DNA of 64,000 nucleotides from Scenedesmus sp. ARA3 (Eukaryota > Chlorophyta > Chlorophyceae > Sphaeropleales > Scenedesmaceae): contig RWJK01001437.1 in assembly GCA_004335835.1 (NCBI GenBank), positions 122,717 to 186,716 of the forward strand. Direction: 5' to 3'. The position numbers and the translations under genes are program-made. The notes below the pieces were generated by a model, which did no database searches, was not told the DNA's origin, and saw only the letters and a list, made by a program, of their open reading frames with translations. Below, piece by piece: positions 46,463 through 64,000 of this stretch. The first letter of the stretch is position 1, and every line of letters begins with the position of its first letter.

Positions 46463-47556
46463 AAAATCTGCCACAAGGTATGAGGCTGTAGTGTGCGTTG
46501 CTCTGGTGAGGTAGTGGCGTCGCAAGCTGGGTGAAGGTTATGCGCAAGGACTGCGAGTATGCATGAGAACGAACAAAAGCCAGTGCCATTTAGGGGTAAC
46601 CGCTCACTGGGACAACAATTGATGGGGCTTTGGGTATCAGTGATGTCTCCCATGCAGCATCTGAGGTGCCAGCTGTACAGCTTAAACTTGCATCGCGTGG
46701 CCCGTGCAAATGACAAAGTGTTTCAAAATGAGAATGCGTGAGGTTGCTTCAGCTGAAGCAGCTGGCATGCTTGTGGGTATGCACAGTCTGTTGGACAGCT
46801 GCTACGTTGTCGACACTGACATCACTGTGATAACTGGTGCTGTGTGGCAAATTCTACCCTGGATCGTTCAAGCAGCTCAGTGTTTGGCATGTGCGCACAT
46901 GTAACACTGGGTTATCTTGAACTCAAGATACTCCCACATCTTTGTGATCCAGGTGCTACCAACACTGGACAGCCGGATGCACCAGCAGATGCGCCAGGCT
47001 GGCAGACAGACTAGAATGCAGCGTCAGTGGCTGCCCAGACTAGTCGATGTGCGCCTTCACCCCCTGAACAGTGAGATGCAACATGTTTAGCCGTCCTGGG
47101 TAAGCAACTCCGTCATACGTGGGTGCTCAACAGCTGGGGCAGGTGGGTGTCAGGAATTTGGCGGGATCAGGAAAACGGACAGCAAACGCTGCCAGGCTTT
47201 CAATATCAATCTAACTGCAGAAATACAAAATTAGACGGGTAGCAGGACCATCACAGATGATATTCGAGTGAAACCAAGTGTTAGCTCCCTTCGCTGTCTG
47301 CGTTGCTAAGCGTAAGGCGCTCACGTTGCTTTCTACATGCATAATTGATGACCTACTGATTGAAAAGTGGCTCGTTTCTTCAGCGTAATTTGAACGAACG
47401 TGATTGTTCACGCTCCACTGCTGCTGTGGCTATTTTGACGCTGCACCGTGTCAAACATTATCACTGAGAATCGTCAGAGTCGAAATTGAAGGGCTTCTGC
47501 GGGTCGTTGTCAGCATGCAGCAGGCGTGAAAATATACCGCACCAAAGTTCAGCACA
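46463..47556. other. Intergenic region between vasohibin-like and ABC transporter genes
   Basis: No supported gene. A TGTAA lies at 46900-46904, about 440 bases after the vasohibin-like stop. The ABC transporter promoter is expected toward the right end. Confidence 0.45.
46900..46904 (+). terminator. Candidate poly(A) signal TGTAA of the vasohibin-like gene
   Basis: Chlorophyte-type poly(A) signal about 440 bases after the stop. Position only. Confidence 0.3.
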
Positions 47557-53788
<6,232 letters not shown>

Positions 53789-56207
53789 CTCATGCCGCCG
53801 TGTATGAGGGTGGCGTCTGCAGCTTCACAGCTGGTGCCGACCGGCGATCGTGTACAGTAACGACTTTGCATCCTTGCTGTCTGCTGCTATTGTTGTAGTA
53901 GAGGCAGGGGTGCAGCATATAGTGTTTGTGTTCTATGAGTGGTGTGTGCGTTGTATATCTGTTGAGGAAGGTGTGCAGGTCAGAGAGGGTGTCGTGGTGT
54001 GTGACTGCAGATCCGTCTCACTGCTCAAGGCGTCGTATCAGGTGTGACTGACCTTAGCGCCATTGCAGATCACGCATGTCTTGCTCGACATGCATGTCTG
54101 GCAACCCGCTTATTGGGGTGCTCCCTTGCTTCCATACTCATCCTGTGACAGGGGTTTTGACGGACCAACGCTTGGAAGCGGTTTTGACGTTTGCACAGGA
54201 TGGCCTGCGAAATTCAGCGCCTTCTGAGCTTCTTGCAGCTTGCAGTCAGCCCAAGGCAGATTTGCATACCGACGGCTCTGCCGTAGCTCTGCGTTTTGCT
54301 GTGCTGGGTTGCAGCTGCCCGGGCAGGGCCTGCGGCAGGTCACGCTGGCTCAGCAGCACACTCAACAGCCTTTGTGCAGGTCTGCGCTGGCTGATGTATG
54401 CCGCTGTGTTCATGCTGCAGCATGGGTGTTGATGTGCCTCTCAGCTCGCATGCTGTTGGGAGCTTGTGGCGAACCAAGGTTCTGCTTTGCCCCAGATGTT
54501 CTGTCTCACCCTCTGTAGGGTGGCAGAAGAGTTGTAAGGTGTGGGTGCCGCCGCACCTGCCACCTGCAGGTGCTTGTTGCTGCATGCTGTCTTGTGAATG
54601 AGCAAGAAGAAGAATGAGATGCTGGCATCGGCTGCTGGTGTCTGTTCCAGCTGTTCCTGCTTGCTTGGTTGTGCAGTTGACAATGTCAACATTCCGCTGG
54701 CTTGCCGGGAGGCGCATGCACAGGTCATGCTGCTCAAGCATGGCCACTGCAGTGATTCAGCTCCTACAGGATGCGATTGTGATGCGTGCAGTGTAAAGCG
54801 ACTGCTGACTGCGCAGCATTTGCAGCGCTCTGTGTGCAGTGTTGTGGTGCTCATCCGCAGCTGATAATTGTGGTGGGCTGTATCAGCCTGTCGGCATGGC
54901 AGGGGTGGTGTGCGCCCCGGAAGTGGGCTGCTACTAGGCAGGAATTTTTAGGTGTAGCTTTGGCTGGGTTGGGATGAGCTAGATCCGTCAGGTCGGCAGG
55001 TGCAGGGGTTGTGGTGCTGCATGGGGGCGCTTAGCTCTGTCGAAGAGGTGCATGAACTTGCAGTGATGCTGCTGTGCGTTACTATGCACTGAAGCAGCAG
55101 CTGCTGCTGCAGGGGTTGCAGGGTGCTGACATAGTCTGGTGGAAGGGCTGCATTGTGAGAGTGTGTCGGCTGCTGCCTGGGCAGGATGTGGCGCGTGGTT
55201 TGTCCCTCATGTGGACACCCGAGAAGATCAGTGCGTGGACTGTCTGCTTGCTGACGTCTCGTCTGCTGCAAAGCAGCCAAGCTACTACTAGGATCATGCA
55301 GTGCATGATGCAGCAGCGCATATGGATCATGAGCAGCGATGTTCATGTGCATGCAGCGGCAAGCCTGCAAAGGGGTTGCTTCTTGGCGCCGCTGCTGGTG
55401 CTTGCTGTGATGGTGGAGTGAGAGCGGTAGGATGTGGGGTGTGATGGTGGTCAGGATGCATTGGCAGCGTACACTTGCTACAACTGGCTCATCTACAGGA
55501 GCCCCATGTGATCTCGACAGAACTGCTCTGTGTTGGGGGCGGCAACAGCCGGGCAGGGGTGGTACAGCAACAAGCCGTTGAAAAGGCTTGGGGTGTGCGT
55601 AACGCTAGCAAACATGATGGTGTAGTCCCTTCTGTTGCCGCTCCATTGGGGCGCGGGGCCGATGGCGTTGATGCTATGGCTTGATGGGTAACATGATGAT
55701 GAGCAACAAGCCGTGAGCGCGTATCGCTGCTCACATGTGCTTGTGTGCACTAGCTACTTCGGCAAGCTGTCAGCTAGCAGGCGTGAGGGCTGTGTTATGC
55801 TTGCTTGCGTGGGGCACATTCACATCTATCCTCATACGCAGTGTTGAGCAAAAGTCACCATGATAACTTGCTGGCACGGGCAGTTGCTGTATCAGAGGGT
55901 ACTACTAGTACCACTAGTAGTGGTGTGATGCTGTAGTTCAAGACCGCGTTGCACACACGTTTAGTGGACGTGTCTTGAGTATCATCCACGGCAAGCTGCT
56001 GTTTGCACGTTTAACACGACGTTCCAACACATGAACCCCAAACGCAAGACAAGCCTTGTCTGTGTCACAGTGTCGCTACTGGGCCAAGCACATCGACTGT
56101 TTGTAGAGACCAAAACAAACCACAGCTCTGCAGAGCTCCAGCTGGAGCTAGCGCACTAGCGCAGCTGCCGCCAGCCTAGTTCAAATGCCACTGTCAGCAC
56201 AGCCGCC
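53789..56207. other. Intergenic region between convergent ABC transporter and SEN1-like genes
   Basis: No supported gene in 2.4 kb. TGTAA occurs at 54533-54537 and 54792-54796. A small hairpin is at 55901-55921. The region should contain both 3' UTRs. Confidence 0.5.
55901..55921. repeat. Short inverted repeat, 9-bp arms
   Basis: ACTACTAGT and ACTAGTAGT pair around a 3-base loop. It lies in the convergent intergenic region, about 300 bases beyond the SEN1-like stop. Confidence 0.8.
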
Positions 56208-59200
56208 TCACTTTTTCCGCTTCTTGGCTGGCGGCGGCTGTCCTGCTGCCGCTGCCGCGGCCGCCTGCGCTACTGCTGGTGCTGCTAGGTCGTACTCTAC
56301 TGCTGCGTCCACGGGCCGCGCGCCCTCAGCCACCCACTCATCCTCCTGGGGCTCATCTGCCATGCCCAGCTGCTCCTTCATCTTGTAGCTGAGGTGGCAG
56401 GTGCCGATCTCGCCAGCAACCACCTGCATGCAGCAATCAGCAGCTCACAGGTTCAGCCACAAAGAGGAGCTTTGAAGGCACGAGTCGGTGACAGCAACCG
56501 TCACCTGTGCACCGGCAGTCGTGCCAAGCGGCAGCTGCACCGCTTTCTGCCAAAGCCCCGAAGTGGATGGGCTGTGAGGAACTCAGGTGCACGTACACAG
56601 TGCTGTGCATGTCGACTACAAAGGCTCGAGGGCAAGGGGAGAGCAGCAGCAGCCCTCAGTGACTCCACTTTGGTCCATCTCAGCTTGCTGTTGCATACAA
56701 CAATCTGCTGTTCAGTTGACCCCAGGCTGGCAGCACATGCCTGCAGATCCTTCGACTTCAATCTACACGGCAATGACACCACACCAAGTGCAGCTGTGAG
56801 CGCCACCACGCCCCATGCCGCCTCACCTGCTTCATGTAGGCGCTGTAGGGCTTGCTGGGCTGGTACATGCAGTCGCGCTGCACCGCACTGCGCACCAGGT
56901 TGCGCCAGCGCTCATCGGTGGCCAGGCTGGCGGCGTGGCCGATGATGAGCAGCGCGCAGCGTGCGCGCGTGATGCCCACGTTGATGCGGCGCTCATCAGC
57001 CACAAAGCCGATGGAGCGGCAATGCACGCCGGCTGTGCGCACGCAGCTGAAGATGACAATGTCCTTCTCGCGGCCCTGCGCGCGCATCACAACAAGGTGC
57101 CGTAGCCGGGAGCGTCAGATAGACCTGCCAGGGCAAACCTTGCGTGGTGCATGTATTATTTGCAGTGCGGCACAAACAGGCACTTGAAAGGCTGCTCCCT
57201 GCTGGCGCGTGCCAGGCATGTTCTGCCCGTGTGCACAGAATGTTGTTCTGCCTGCCTTTGAGAGCTTGTTATTTGCAGGTATCCTTGTGAGGGCGTGGCG
57301 CGCCCACCTGGAAGCCGTCTATGGTGTTGATGTCCACGTGCTTTGCGCCCTCCTCGCCCAGCGCCTGCTCAAACAGGCTGCGCAGCAGCTGCACCTGAGG
57401 GGGGCACCCGCCAGCAGTCACGCACAGCAGCAGGGGTCATGTCAAAAGTGCCTGTGCTTGCAGCATGTTGCGCATCAGCACTATTCCACACCAAGGCGAG
57501 TGCACATGCACAGGCAAGCAGCGGTCTCTGTGTGACACCACTCAATTTCTCCCGCCCGCACTGGACACCAAGCAGATCAATGCGACACTTGCAGCACCCT
57601 GTGCAGCGCTAGCGACCCACCGCCGCAAACAGCCTTATCATCACCCTGCCAACCCCCGCTCCTCACGCTATAACGAGGCTGCTACCGCTTTTGGCGCATG
57701 TTTAAAACACATGCTAGCCTGAGGCTCCCCACCCACCTGCGCCTTGTACGGGGAGATCACTGCCACGCTGGCTGTGCCGTCCCTCAGCTCAGCCACTGCC
57801 GCCTGCATGTCCTTGTACAGGCACAGCACAAACTGCGCCTCTGCGCGGTTGAGCATACTGGCGCTGCCCTCAGGCACGTCCTCCTTGCCGTGCAGGTCAA
57901 ACACGGCAAAGGGCCCGAAGCAGCGCAGCGAGTGCCAGGGGCGGCTGGTCTGAGCCAGCACACCCTGCGCGGCAGACAGCAGCAGCAGGGTACACAGACA
58001 ATGCTTGGTATGTGGCTGAGGGGTGATCTGTCATCCGCATGGCAGGGTGCAAGCGAAGTTTGCAACATAGATGTGTGTCGGCACTTCGGCGCTAGCTATA
58101 TCGTGAACAGAGACAACACAGCAACAGGCACAAGCAGGAGTGCCCGTGCTGTGATGCATTGGCCTTGCTTTCTGCAAGCTGCAAATCCATAGCACACACT
58201 GCCCCTGCATTGCATCCCCCTTCTCCACCTCCGACGCCTACCTCGCCGTCCTTGAGCCGTCCCTGGTAGAACTCTGCGCTAGGGAAGGCGCTGATGGCGG
58301 GGTGCATGCGGTACTGCACGTCCAGCACATTGACTGGGTAGCCGCTGGCCTGCAGCCGCTTGAACATGCTCACGTCATAGCCCTGCTCTAGTGCTGTGCT
58401 GCTGATGACAGTGGCGGGCAGCTGCACGGGGTCACCCACAAGGTACACCTGCACAGCAGAGGGCGAGGGAGGCGCGCGGCAAGTTGCATGATGCATGCAT
58501 GAATTTTTTGTGCTGAGCTCACATGTCGATCACATGGTTGAGCGGGATCATGGAGGGCAACAAGGGGCCAAGTACGGACATCAAGCACTGTTGCCCTAGC
58601 AGGCGGATGGCAGGCATGCATGTGTGTGCGCTGCGCGGGCACTCAACCAGCCAGACGTTCCGCACATCCCCAAGTGCTGGCAGGGCGCACCTGCTTGCAG
58701 CCCATGACCAGCGGCACCATCACTGAGGGCTCCACCGCCTGTGCCGCCTCGTCGATGATGACCACGTCAAAGTGCTTGGCCAGGCGGTGGAACACAGCGG
58801 AGCCTGCGGCAGGGCCGAGGTTGAGCAGCAGTGGGCAGGTGTTGGCGCGGGTGGAAGTGCATGCACGGTGTGTTCGGCTGGTCGCAGTCCAGCCCAGTGC
58901 AGGAGTGCAAGCAGCAATACGTTGCACGCCCTGCAAGCCCTGCCCTAGTCTCCACGTGCATACATGCCAGCCAAGACTGAGTGCAATTCAGCAGCGCATC
59001 ACGGCCAGTGAGTGCTGACGAGATGCTGGGCAGCAGAAGCCCAGCATTGGCATGGATCTTGCCGTATGCACGCTGCGCTGTGCAAGCCTTGCCCTGCAGC
59101 TGCAGCGCTGTCGCACCTGCAAAGCTGAGCGTGCTTGCCACGATGACTGCGTCCTGCAGGATGGACAGCTTGGCCCGCTCACGCTGCAGGCCAGACACTT

Positions 59201-62200
59201 GGGACTGCAGCAGCAGCGGGCAGGGCGCACAGGCAGGGCACATCAGCAGCAGCAGCAGGCGTGGTGAGGGACGCGGCACACCCTGCAGCAAGCCGCACAA
59301 AACTACGCAGCAGCACGTGTGTATCAAGCTTGACACATGTCAGTCCACCAGGCGTCTGCCACTGCACAGCTCATTGACACGCGACAGCACTCAGCGCGAT
59401 AGCACCACCGTGGGAACATAATGAGCGCCCATGCGTTGAAACCCAAACCCACCCTGTCAGTCACTCCCAGCTTGGCATCCACCAGCTTCTCCAGCGACAC
59501 CGACTTGACGCTGTGGTGCACATTCACACCGATGCGCACAATGCTGGGGTCATAGCGCGCTCCGCTGCCATCCAGCAAGCCATGCTGCAGGATGCGCAGC
59601 ACCACCTCATCCAGTGCTGCGTTGGAGGGGGCACACACCAGCACGTGTGCGCGGGGCCCCTGCGCCTTGCCCACCACTGCTGGGGGGCGGCGGTTGAGCA
59701 GCCCGAAGCAGTCTGGGCTGTGCATGGGCATGCCTGCAAGAACAAAGGTGCAGCACATGCAGGATTGTTTATAGTGTTGTACAACAGCGTGGAGCAAACA
59801 CCTGTGTCCGCAGCTGCACGGCCAAACAAGCAGTCCCTGCTACCGCAAAACAATTCGAACCAACAGTCACTGCCCGCTAACCTCGTCTACACAGACCATC
59901 CAGAACGAGGGCCGCAACAAACAAAACACAGAATCCAGAAACCAACTGATAATCGTGCCTCAGCACGCACCAGTGTCCTTGCTGGGCCCCACCAGGTCCC
60001 TTGCAGTGGGCTGCCCAAACATCCACGGGCTCTGCAGCCGCCACAGCCGCTGCCGCTCCGCTGCTGCTGCCGCCTCCGCGCTACTCCCTGCTGCTGCTGC
60101 TGCTGCCGCCGCCGCTGCCCGCGGCTGCGTGCTGCCGCTGCTGCCTGCCGCCTTGGGCACGAGCTCTAGGCTGCCCTTGGCTGCGGAGTGCATGACCACG
60201 CTGAGCAGGTTGAGGATGGTGCGCGTCTTGCCTGTGCCTGGTGGTCCCTGGATGAGCACCAGGGGCGTGCCGTCCAGCCCAGCTCGCAGCGCAGCCATCT
60301 GCAAAAGCAAGTAGTCATGTGGGCGTGAGCATGTTCCGGCAGCGCAGGAGGAAACACGGTGAACATTTGGTTCGGACAGCATCAGGGTGGCGAGGAAGCT
60401 CATGCTGTGTGATTCGGCTTCCACATACAGTCACGCATAAGCGTGCGCTGCAGCTAATGTGAGGCATGCTGTGTGCTGCTGTCTGCATGGGCTGGGACCC
60501 CGTTGCCGCGCTTCACCTGCGAGCTGTTGCACTCCTGCTCCACCACTGCGCGCATGCCCGGGGGAATGTCCATGGACTTGATGCTGGGCCGGCGCATCGG
60601 CTGCCCGTGCAGCAGCGTGTCCCTGCTCCAGCAGCAGCGCAGCAACAACACCAGCAGCACAGAAGCGCAGCTGCTTGGCAAACAGCGGCATGGCCGGTAT
60701 CTCTCCAAGGCACCTGCGGTTGTACCTGGGGCATCCTGTGCGATTTTGCAGCAGCTGCAGGCCTGTGAGGGTGGCAGGCAGTTGGCCTAGACACGTCCGT
60801 GAAGCTCTAGCACTGCTGTGGGTGCGTGACCCCTGCTCAGCACCGCAGCCTCAGCATGAATGCTGGTGTCATTTCAGCGCCTAGCTGGCGCCACTGCTGC
60901 TGCTGCTGCCAGTGTGGCGCTCCTCCCGCCACGCACCTGAAGGGCATGAGGTGTGCGTGCTGCAGCGCCACCCACTCGCGCGTGATGGTGGACATGTTGA
61001 ACAGACGCTGCACCCACCAGCAGCTGTCGCGCGCCTCAATGCCCGCACGCATGGCGCGCACCCTGTGCAGCAGCAGCAGCGTGGCAGCAGGCGGCAGCAG
61101 CAGCAAGCAACGCAGTACAGCACCTTGCAAAGGTCCACCACCAGCTGCTGGTAGCGGGCACACGTATATGTGTGCAGCACATTTTGCGCAACCACCCGCG
61201 TGTTGTGCAGCGCTAGGCGTGCTGCCATGTGTGGTGCCGTGCATGCTGCGCCATGATGCACCCATGTCTGCTGCAATATATGCTGCCGCGCATGCTATAC
61301 CATGCGTGCTACGCCATGCTATTGCGCACCGCTCCAGCTGCGCGGGTCGCCCCGCCTGGCTGTCGTCGGAGAGGAAGAACTTGACCCGCAGGCTCTGCCC
61401 TCCCTCGTGTCCCTCCATGAAGCCCAGCGCGTGCAGCTGCTCGCGGCAGCCCTCGCTGTGCGGGTGGTCCTTGGTCAGCAGCAGCAGGTCGTTGTCGCTC
61501 ATCTGCGACGCCACCTCGGGCTTCACGCTGATGCGCGCCACGTGGAAGTCAGTGTCCTGTTCAGAGGGGAGGTGCAGGGGCAGCGTGTGTGGTAAGCAGT
61601 GTGTTGAACACAGTACGGATGGGCGTTATGTGCGTACAGGCTTCACGCTAATGCGCGCCACGTGGAAGTCAGTGTCCTGCGGGGAGGGGGTGCCAGGGGG
61701 CAACCGCAGGGGGGGTGGCATGTTGATGACAGCACAGGAGGTGTCATCTGTGTGCAACTGCTGTATTAGTCCTGCAAGCATTCACCGCTGAGATGATTTA
61801 AGAGTGAGCGTTGGGTGCTGATGAGTGGCTGATGCAGCTGTTACTCGCACCAAAGTGCTTGCCGCTGCTTTGGCTGCTGCTGGCACCTTTGCTACTTCGG
61901 CGACTGCTGTTGGTGTGGATTCCACTGCAGAGTCCAGTGATAACCGCAGCTGCATAGCACTGCAGAGCCGGGTACTGATGTGACAGCTGCTGCTGCGCGC
62001 GGCATGAGGCAGCAGCCTATGCGCACTGCTGCTGCTTGCTGCATCCACTCCACCTGCTGCAGCAGCTGCTGTATGCGGCAGCATGCACCAGGCACTGCTC
62101 GGGTTGCCTGACAGGTGTGGCACCAGCCGTAGCAACGTGTCAGCTACAGCGGCAGCATATAACAGCTGCTACCAACACACTTAGCACCAGCCGCAGCTAT

Positions 62201-62764
62201 GCAAATACGGCACATCCTGCAAGCCAGGGCTGACAGCTGCTGCCCAGCACCATGCTGCGGGTGCCCTTGCGGCAACTGCCTGCGCAGCAGGTCTTGACAC
62301 AGCAGGAGCTGCCCACCTTGCTGCTTGCCGCCACCACTGACTCGTGTGGCTCGATGACCACGCCCTCCTCTATGCCGCGCAGCACCTGCGCGCCAGCCTC
62401 CTCCAGCAGCAGCGGCTCAAACACCTCCTTGTACTCCTGCAGGCGTTGCGCAGGTGCCCAGGTGATAGTAGCAAACATGATTTAAGCATGAGCCTGGCTG
62501 AGTGCATATGAAGGCCTGGTGGTGACCCTAGCAGCATGCCTGGCTGCTGCCGCTGCCACTGCTGCTGCTGCTGCTGCTGCCGGCCCTGTTGCTGCTGCAG
62601 CTACAGCTGTGCCTGAGCCTCACCTGGATGGACGAGAACGTGTTCGGTACACTTCGAAGAGTGTCATACACGCCTTTGCCCTCATCAGCTCTCTTGCAGA
62701 GGGCGAAGTAATCCCAGGAGAGCAGGATACGGTGGAAGCGGTGTGTAACACCGGAGACGTCCAT
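56208..62764 (-). CDS. SEN1/MAGATAMA3-like superfamily 1 RNA/DNA helicase
   Basis: Fourteen exons join in phase: 62624-62764 (ATG at 62764), 62317-62436, 61330-61556, 60937-61062, 60517-60622, 59971-60298, 59453-59733, 59117-59204, 58691-58803, 58242-58448, 57737-57964, 57308-57394, 56827-57075, 56208-56423; 838 residues. The N-terminus (FHRILLSWDYFALCK, then EYKEVFEPLLLEE) is the mark of plant MAA3/SEN1-like proteins. SF1 motifs follow in order: CNSSQ (Q motif), GPPGTGKT (258-265), CAPSNAALDE, ASTLSFAGS, DEAAQAVEP (490-498), GDPVQLPAT, QYRMHP, INTIDGFQGREKDIVIFS and VGITRAR. The family unwinds RNA:DNA hybrids and acts in transcription termination and RNA processing in the nucleus. The tail ends in AKKRKK, a likely nuclear signal. 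It is much shorter than yeast Sen1 but close to plant MAA3. A 39-nt in-frame copy of the edge of exon 61330-61556 lies upstream in intron 2. Confidence 0.93.
61639..61679 (-). repeat. Intronic copy of SEN1-like exon 5' edge, flanked by splice-like sites
   Basis: 41 bases are identical to 61519-61559 except one position, exactly 120 bases away. On the minus strand the copy is preceded by CCGCAG and reads DTDFHVARISVKP, then meets GTACGC. Splicing would therefore give a 39-nt (13-codon) exon in frame. Confidence 0.9.
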
Positions 62765-63528
62765 GCTGCAGCTCCTTTGGGCCTAAGCTGATAAACTATA
62801 ATACTATCGTCTCATTCTGAAAACCTGGCACATAGGAGCCTTTGCTGCAACTGCTGCAGCTGAGTGACAGCCTCAATACGGCCAGGCCTGCTGCTCACAT
62901 GACTCTTTCGTGCCAGCTACGCATCCAAAACACTTTGCAACAGTGGGGCCTCACTTATAGGTGCACGCTGTGTACATCACTTTGAAGTGGCCTGTCTATG
63001 ACAATGACACCTGTAGCTTTGCCCTAAACCCAACCCAGTCTGGCAAACTGCTCAGCGGCAGTTGCTTACATTATGGCCGGTGCCGGGTCTGCCTCAGCAC
63101 TAAGTTAGGACTGGTCACAGCTGAATGAGACAACCCAGCAGACCGCCACCAGCATGGCAGCCTCGCATCCACCCCCAAGCGAGCATTTCCCAAATGTTGT
63201 TTTTATTGTGGCAGCATCCGTGGCCCTGATCACTGGCACGCTTGCTGACCAGAATTGCCGCAAGCTGGTCATGTTCACGGCATGGGTGTGGGTGTGGGTG
63301 TCTTCCATGTCCGTGGCGCTTCACTCACTCCCATGTGCCCACCGTGCAGTTCTGAACAAGGCACAGCAACATGTCATGTTGACCAACACAGAAGGGACAC
63401 AAGACCCCAGCTGCCCTAAGCGTGCACAGCTGCTGACACCCGTTGCAGCTCTGTGCCCATCTTCACCTGCACACTACCTGAAACTGCCAAGCAGAAGCAG
63501 CAGCTGCCTGGTGTAGGGGCAAAATGCT
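62765..63528. other. SEN1-like upstream region
   Basis: It holds the promoter side of the SEN1-like gene. A 120-codon open frame at 63154-63516 (plus) with one hydrophobic stretch is present but unsupported. Confidence 0.45.
63521..63524 (-). terminator. RNA polymerase III terminator of tRNA-Ala
   Basis: A TTTT run on the minus strand, four bases after the tRNA 3' end, as expected for Pol III termination. Confidence 0.7.
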
Positions 63529-63601
63529 TGGAGATTGAGGGAATCGAACCCCCGACCTCTCGCATGCGAAGCGAGCGCTCTACCAATTGAGCTAAATCCC
63601 C
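63529..63601 (-). tRNA. tRNA-Ala (anticodon CGC)
   Basis: A 73-nt cloverleaf folds by eye. The acceptor stem GGGGATT pairs with AATCTCC (one G-T pair) and the discriminator base is A. The D arm contains TAGCTCAATTGGTAGAGC (A box). The anticodon stem CTCGC/GCGAG encloses loop TTCGCAT, giving anticodon CGC (reads GCG). The variable loop is AGGTC, and the T arm GGGGG/CCCTC surrounds TTCGATT (B box). There is no intron and no encoded CCA, as usual for nuclear genes. It lies upstream of and on the same strand as the SEN1-like gene. Confidence 0.95.
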
Positions 63602-64000
63602 CTGGTACCAGGGAACCTCCATTCCGATTGGCAACCACAGCAGCCAAGTAACAATATAACGGCGAGTACATTTCAGTGTTCGAATCCCGGGCTCTCTCTT
63701 TTCCTTCTTCTTCTTTTCCTTCTTCTTCTTCACCCATAAGATGGCCCTGAGTAAGGCGTAAAACTGCTCCGGCTTGCTTTGCCCGCCTGGCTCTGGCTAG
63801 GCGCGGCCCGCGAGTNGCAAGCGGCGACACAGAAGACTACTGGCAGCTTAATTGGGCTGCTACTAGGGCAGTCAGTTGCTTAGAGCAGCGGGCAGCGCCT
63901 GGCGACAGCACCGAGGCAGCAGCAGTAGCTTCCCGTGTTCCGCTGGTGTCTTCCCTCGACACCGCCCATACGGACTCGACTGCTTCTCCTATGAAGGCTG
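63602..64000. other. Right-edge region with pyrimidine tract, B-box relic and one N
   Basis: Contains a perfect 12-bp palindrome CCTGGTACCAGG (63601-63612) touching the tRNA 5' end. A plus-strand B-box-like GTTCGAATCCC is at 63678-63688, and a C/T tract spans 63697-63731. One ambiguous base is at 63816. An ATG near the right edge (63992) could begin a plus-strand gene outside the window. Confidence 0.5.

Noticed and set aside
63154..63516. 120-codon plus-strand frame with one hydrophobic stretch
   Set aside because: A possible small membrane protein, but no homology I recognise, low complexity at the C-terminus, and no conserved context. Left unannotated.
63602..63695. Second tRNA on the plus strand
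   Set aside because: Only a B-box-like element is present. No A box, D arm or acceptor-stem pairing can be built.

Overview
The window is nuclear DNA from a green alga, most likely a core chlorophyte (Chlorophyceae; Sphaeropleales is plausible but unproven). Genes are split into many exons by GT-AG introns and proteins are broken by poly-Ser, poly-Gln and poly-Ala runs encoded by CAG/CTG repeats. Gene content is plant-type: BASS4-like and ABCB26-like plastid transporters, a MAA3/SEN1-like helicase and a plant-style ZRANB3. No bacterial operon, phage, IS element or CRISPR array is visible. Gene models were built by hand from splice signals, reading-phase continuity and recognised family motifs. 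Identities come from remembered family motifs, not from a search.

Left part (1-28 kb): the start of a gene resembling the TFIIIC B-block-binding subunit leaves the left edge (minus). COX10 heme O synthase (minus) stands head-to-head with a NUMOD3-motif protein (plus). After 4.8 kb without recognisable genes comes an unidentified Ser/Gln-rich protein (minus), then another 3.9 kb gene-poor stretch. Next are a ten-exon TKL-type kinase ending in a CaaX-like tail and a BASS4-like transporter (both minus).

Middle (28-47 kb): a Mpv17/PMP22 protein and a giant ZRANB3-like SNF2 helicase-HNH nuclease gene of about 12 kb (both minus). Divergent from the latter, with predicted start codons 46 bp apart, is a vasohibin-type tubulin carboxypeptidase (plus).

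Right part (47-64 kb): a 16-exon ABCB half-transporter with a transit-peptide-like N-terminus (plus), a 14-exon SEN1/MAA3-like SF1 helicase (minus) and a tRNA-Ala(CGC) (minus).

The genes are housekeeping and organelle functions without an obvious shared pathway. The most unusual pattern is structural. Four introns in three genes carry imperfect copies of the edge of the neighbouring exon ('exon echoes'), with splice-like dinucleotides beside most of them. At least one could be spliced in without shifting the frame. Other points of note are 13-nt and 33-nt microexons, CTG tracts used as the region just before 3' splice sites, a probable GC-AG intron, and a 51-bp near-perfect hairpin.
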